From Lepisosteus oculatus (Eukaryota; Chordata; Actinopteri; Semionotiformes; Lepisosteidae): a DNA stretch of 64,000 nucleotides. The position numbers and the translations under genes were made by a program. Under the pieces are notes generated by a model. It was not told the DNA's origin. It worked only from the letters and a program-made list of their open reading frames with translations, and searched no databases. Every line of letters begins with the position of its first letter. The first letter of the stretch is position 1. Below are positions 61,979 through 64,000 of this stretch, in pieces. The DNA is taken from assembly GCF_040954835.1 (NCBI RefSeq), contig NC_090711.1, positions 4,657,501-4,721,500 on the forward strand, read 5' to 3'.

Positions 61979-64000
61979 ATGGTCAAAAATCCAAAGTTTG
62001 AAAACACACTTCCTGCATGCTCAAATTTCTTGTTGTTGGCATTGAAAACCAAATCAAATACTCATTTCAGCCAAACTTTAGTGGTCATTGTGATTTTAAC
62101 CTGTAAATGGCCCATAACGTGCTCTTTTGAAATACCATTCAGCCGAAGGTTGCACAAGAAAGAAATGCAGGAAAATGCCGAGCACATTCCCATCAGATAC
62201 AGGACATTTAAAACACCTACAAGTGTTGCTTCAAATGGTTCTGAGTATGAAGCAGTCATTTGGGGTATCTTTTTCCAGCCACTGTTTCTCGATGAACGTA
62301 TTTGTAATTGTTCTGGAAGTGTCCGAACTAGGGTTAGGGTTAGGTTTAGAACAACACCTAGGCATTTTGGGACGCCTCGGTTGTGATTTAGGTTGCATTT
62401 GGAATGCGGGAAGAGTGTTGCTTCGTTGTTTGCTCGAGATCGAAAATTGGCCCAATTTTGCTTTTTTTGATAAGCCGCGCGCCTGTCGAAAATGGTCAAA
62501 AATCCAAAGTTTGAAAACACACTTCCTGCATGCTCAAATTTCTTGTTGTTGGCATTGAAAACCAAATCAAATACTCATTTCAGCCAGACTTTAGTGGTCA
62601 TTGTGATTTTAACCTGTAAATGGCCCATAACCTGCTCTTTTGAAATGCCATTTCAGCCGAAGGTTGCACAAGAAAGAAATGCAGGAAAATGCCGAGCACT
62701 TTCCCATCAGATACAGGACATTTAAAACACCTACAAGTGTTGCTTCAAATGGTTCTGAGTATGAAGCAGTCATTTGGGGTATCTTTTTCCAGCCACTGTT
62801 TCTCGATGAACCTATTTGTAATTGTTCCGGAAGTGTCCGAACTAGGGTTAGGGTTAGGTTTAGAACAACACCTAGGCATTTTGGGACGCCTCGGTTGTGA
62901 TTTAGGTTGCATTTGGAATGCGGGAAGAGTGTTGCTTCGTTGTTTCCTCGAGATCGAAAATTGGCCCAATTTTGCTTTTTTTGATAAGCCGCGCGCCTGT
63001 TTAAAATGGTAAAAAATCCAAAGTTTGAAAACACACTTCCTGCATGCTCAAATTTCTTGTTGTTGGCATTGAAAACCAAATCAAATACTCATTTCAGCCA
63101 AACTTTAGTGGTCATTGTGATTTTAACCTGTAAATGGCCCATAACCTGCTCTTTTGAAATACCATTCAGCCGAAGGTTGCACAAGAAAGAAATGCAGGAA
63201 AATGCCGAGCACATTCCCATCAGATACAGGACATTTAAAACACCTACAAGTGTTGCTTCAAATGGTTCTGAGTATGAAGCAGTCATTTGGGGTATCTTTT
63301 TCCAGCCACTGTTTCTCGATGAACGTATTTGTAATTGTTCTGGAAGTGTCCGAACTAGGGTTAGGGTTAGGTTTAGAACAACACCTAGGCATTTTGGGAC
63401 GCCTCGGTTGTGATTTAGGTTGCATTTGGAATGCGGGAAGAGTGTTGCTTCGTTGTTTCCTCGAGATCGAAAATTGGCCCAATTTTGCTTTTTTTGATAA
63501 GCCGCGCGCCTGTCGAAAATGGTCAAAAATCCAAAGTTTGAAAACACACTTCCTGCATGCTCAAATTTCTTGTTGTTGGCATTGAAAACCAAATCAAATA
63601 CTCATTTCAGCCAAACTTTAGTGGTCATTGTGATTTTAACCTGTAAATGGCCCATAACCTGCTCTTTTGAAATACCATTCAGCCGAAGGTTGCACGAGAA
63701 AGAAATGCAGGAAAATGCCGAGCACATTCCCATCAGATACAGGACATTTAAAACACCTACAAGTGTTGCTTCAAATGGTTCTGAGTATGAAGCCGTCATT
63801 TGGGGTATCTTTTTCCAGCCACTGTTTCTCGATGAACCTATTTGTAATTGTTCCGGAAGTGTCCGAACTAGGGTTAGGGTTAGGTTTAGAACAACACCTA
63901 GGCATTTTGGGACGCCTCGGTTGTGATTTAGGTTGCATTTGGAATGCGGGAAGAGTGTTGCTTCGTTGTTTGCTCGAGATCGAAAATTGGCCCAATTTTG

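Larger units (their letters stand above)
49133..64000 (+). repeat. 513/514-bp satellite array, 28 full monomers plus one partial
   Basis: Taking 'atggtcaaaaatccaaag' as unit start, monomers begin at 49138, 49653, 50167, 50680, 51194, 51708, 52222, 52735, 53249, 53762, 54276, 54790, 55303, 55816, 56330, 56844, 57357, 57871, 58385, 58899, 59412, 59926, 60439, 60952, 61466, 61979, 62492, 63006 and 63519. The mean period is 513.6 bp. A one-base difference (CCATTCAGCC versus CCATTTCAGCC) makes 14 units 513-type and 15 units 514-type. Copies are nearly identical and differ at a limited set of sites. Each unit holds a 17-bp telomere-like motif, about 16 CpGs and a CTCGAG site (lost in the unit at 58,385). 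The array continues past the window edge. All open frames inside are repeat shadows. Confidence 0.98.

Noticed and set aside
49106..63995. Dozens of 74-327 codon open frames in the right third, on both strands
   Set aside because: They repeat with the 513/514-bp period, overlap on opposite strands, and are broken by the length difference between unit types. They are shadows of a satellite, not genes.
49138..64000. CRISPR-like direct repeats
   Set aside because: The repeats are contiguous 513/514-bp monomers without unique spacers, in a vertebrate-type genome.
49138..64000. Alpha-satellite relation because 513 = 3 x 171
   Set aside because: No internal 171-bp sub-periodicity is visible in the monomer; the number match is taken as coincidence.

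Overview
The window looks like nuclear DNA of a ray-finned fish. It is AT-rich and CpG-poor, has very low gene density, uses GT-AG introns, and carries dispersed repeats typical of fish: tRNA-headed SINEs, a CR1/L2-type LINE 3' end, Penelope-like 3' ends, a Tc1/mariner relic, and retroposon tails that have grown into (ATT)n microsatellites. The species cannot be named from this. The repeat mix would suit a non-teleost such as gar or bowfin, or an early teleost lineage, but that is inference.

Layout. Positions 1-18,550 are non-coding, with scattered retroposon fragments and two CpG-rich, promoter-like patches (about 11,190-11,350 and 12,425-12,640) that have no recognisable coding exon. Positions 19,082-25,403 hold the only protein-coding gene I can support: a three-exon minus-strand gene that I identify as LKAAEAR1. 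All its introns are phase 0, the product is 168 residues, and an RFX X-box lies 8 bp from a full CRE about 285 bp upstream of the start codon. Positions 25,404-48,811 are non-coding again, with SINEs, two long AAT/ATT microsatellites, one orphan CpG/YY1-like patch near 35,400 and a few AT-rich stretches that resemble conserved non-coding elements.

From 48,812 to the right edge the sequence is a tandem satellite. It begins with a diverged partial monomer in inverted orientation (48,812-49,132), flips head-to-head, and continues as 28 complete copies plus one partial copy of a 513/514-bp monomer, running off the end of the window. Every forward monomer carries a 17-bp vertebrate telomere-type motif, CTAGGGTTAGGGTTAGG, with two overlapping TRF-type half-sites and a POT1-type 10-mer. 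Diagnostic variants show recent multi-monomer (higher-order) duplications: a block of 6 units (3,082 bp) repeated as 5 units (2,568 bp), and a block of 3 units (1,540 bp) present twice in tandem. The many long ORFs in the array are by-products of the repeat, not genes.

The main point of interest is this telomere-motif satellite about 24 kb from LKAAEAR1, a gene that lies near the end of chromosome 20q in human. That suggests, but does not prove, a subtelomeric or pericentromeric array. A second global oddity is a strong excess of the word TACTGTA/TACAGTA in the non-satellite 48.8 kb: about 50 by hand count against about 10 expected from base composition.
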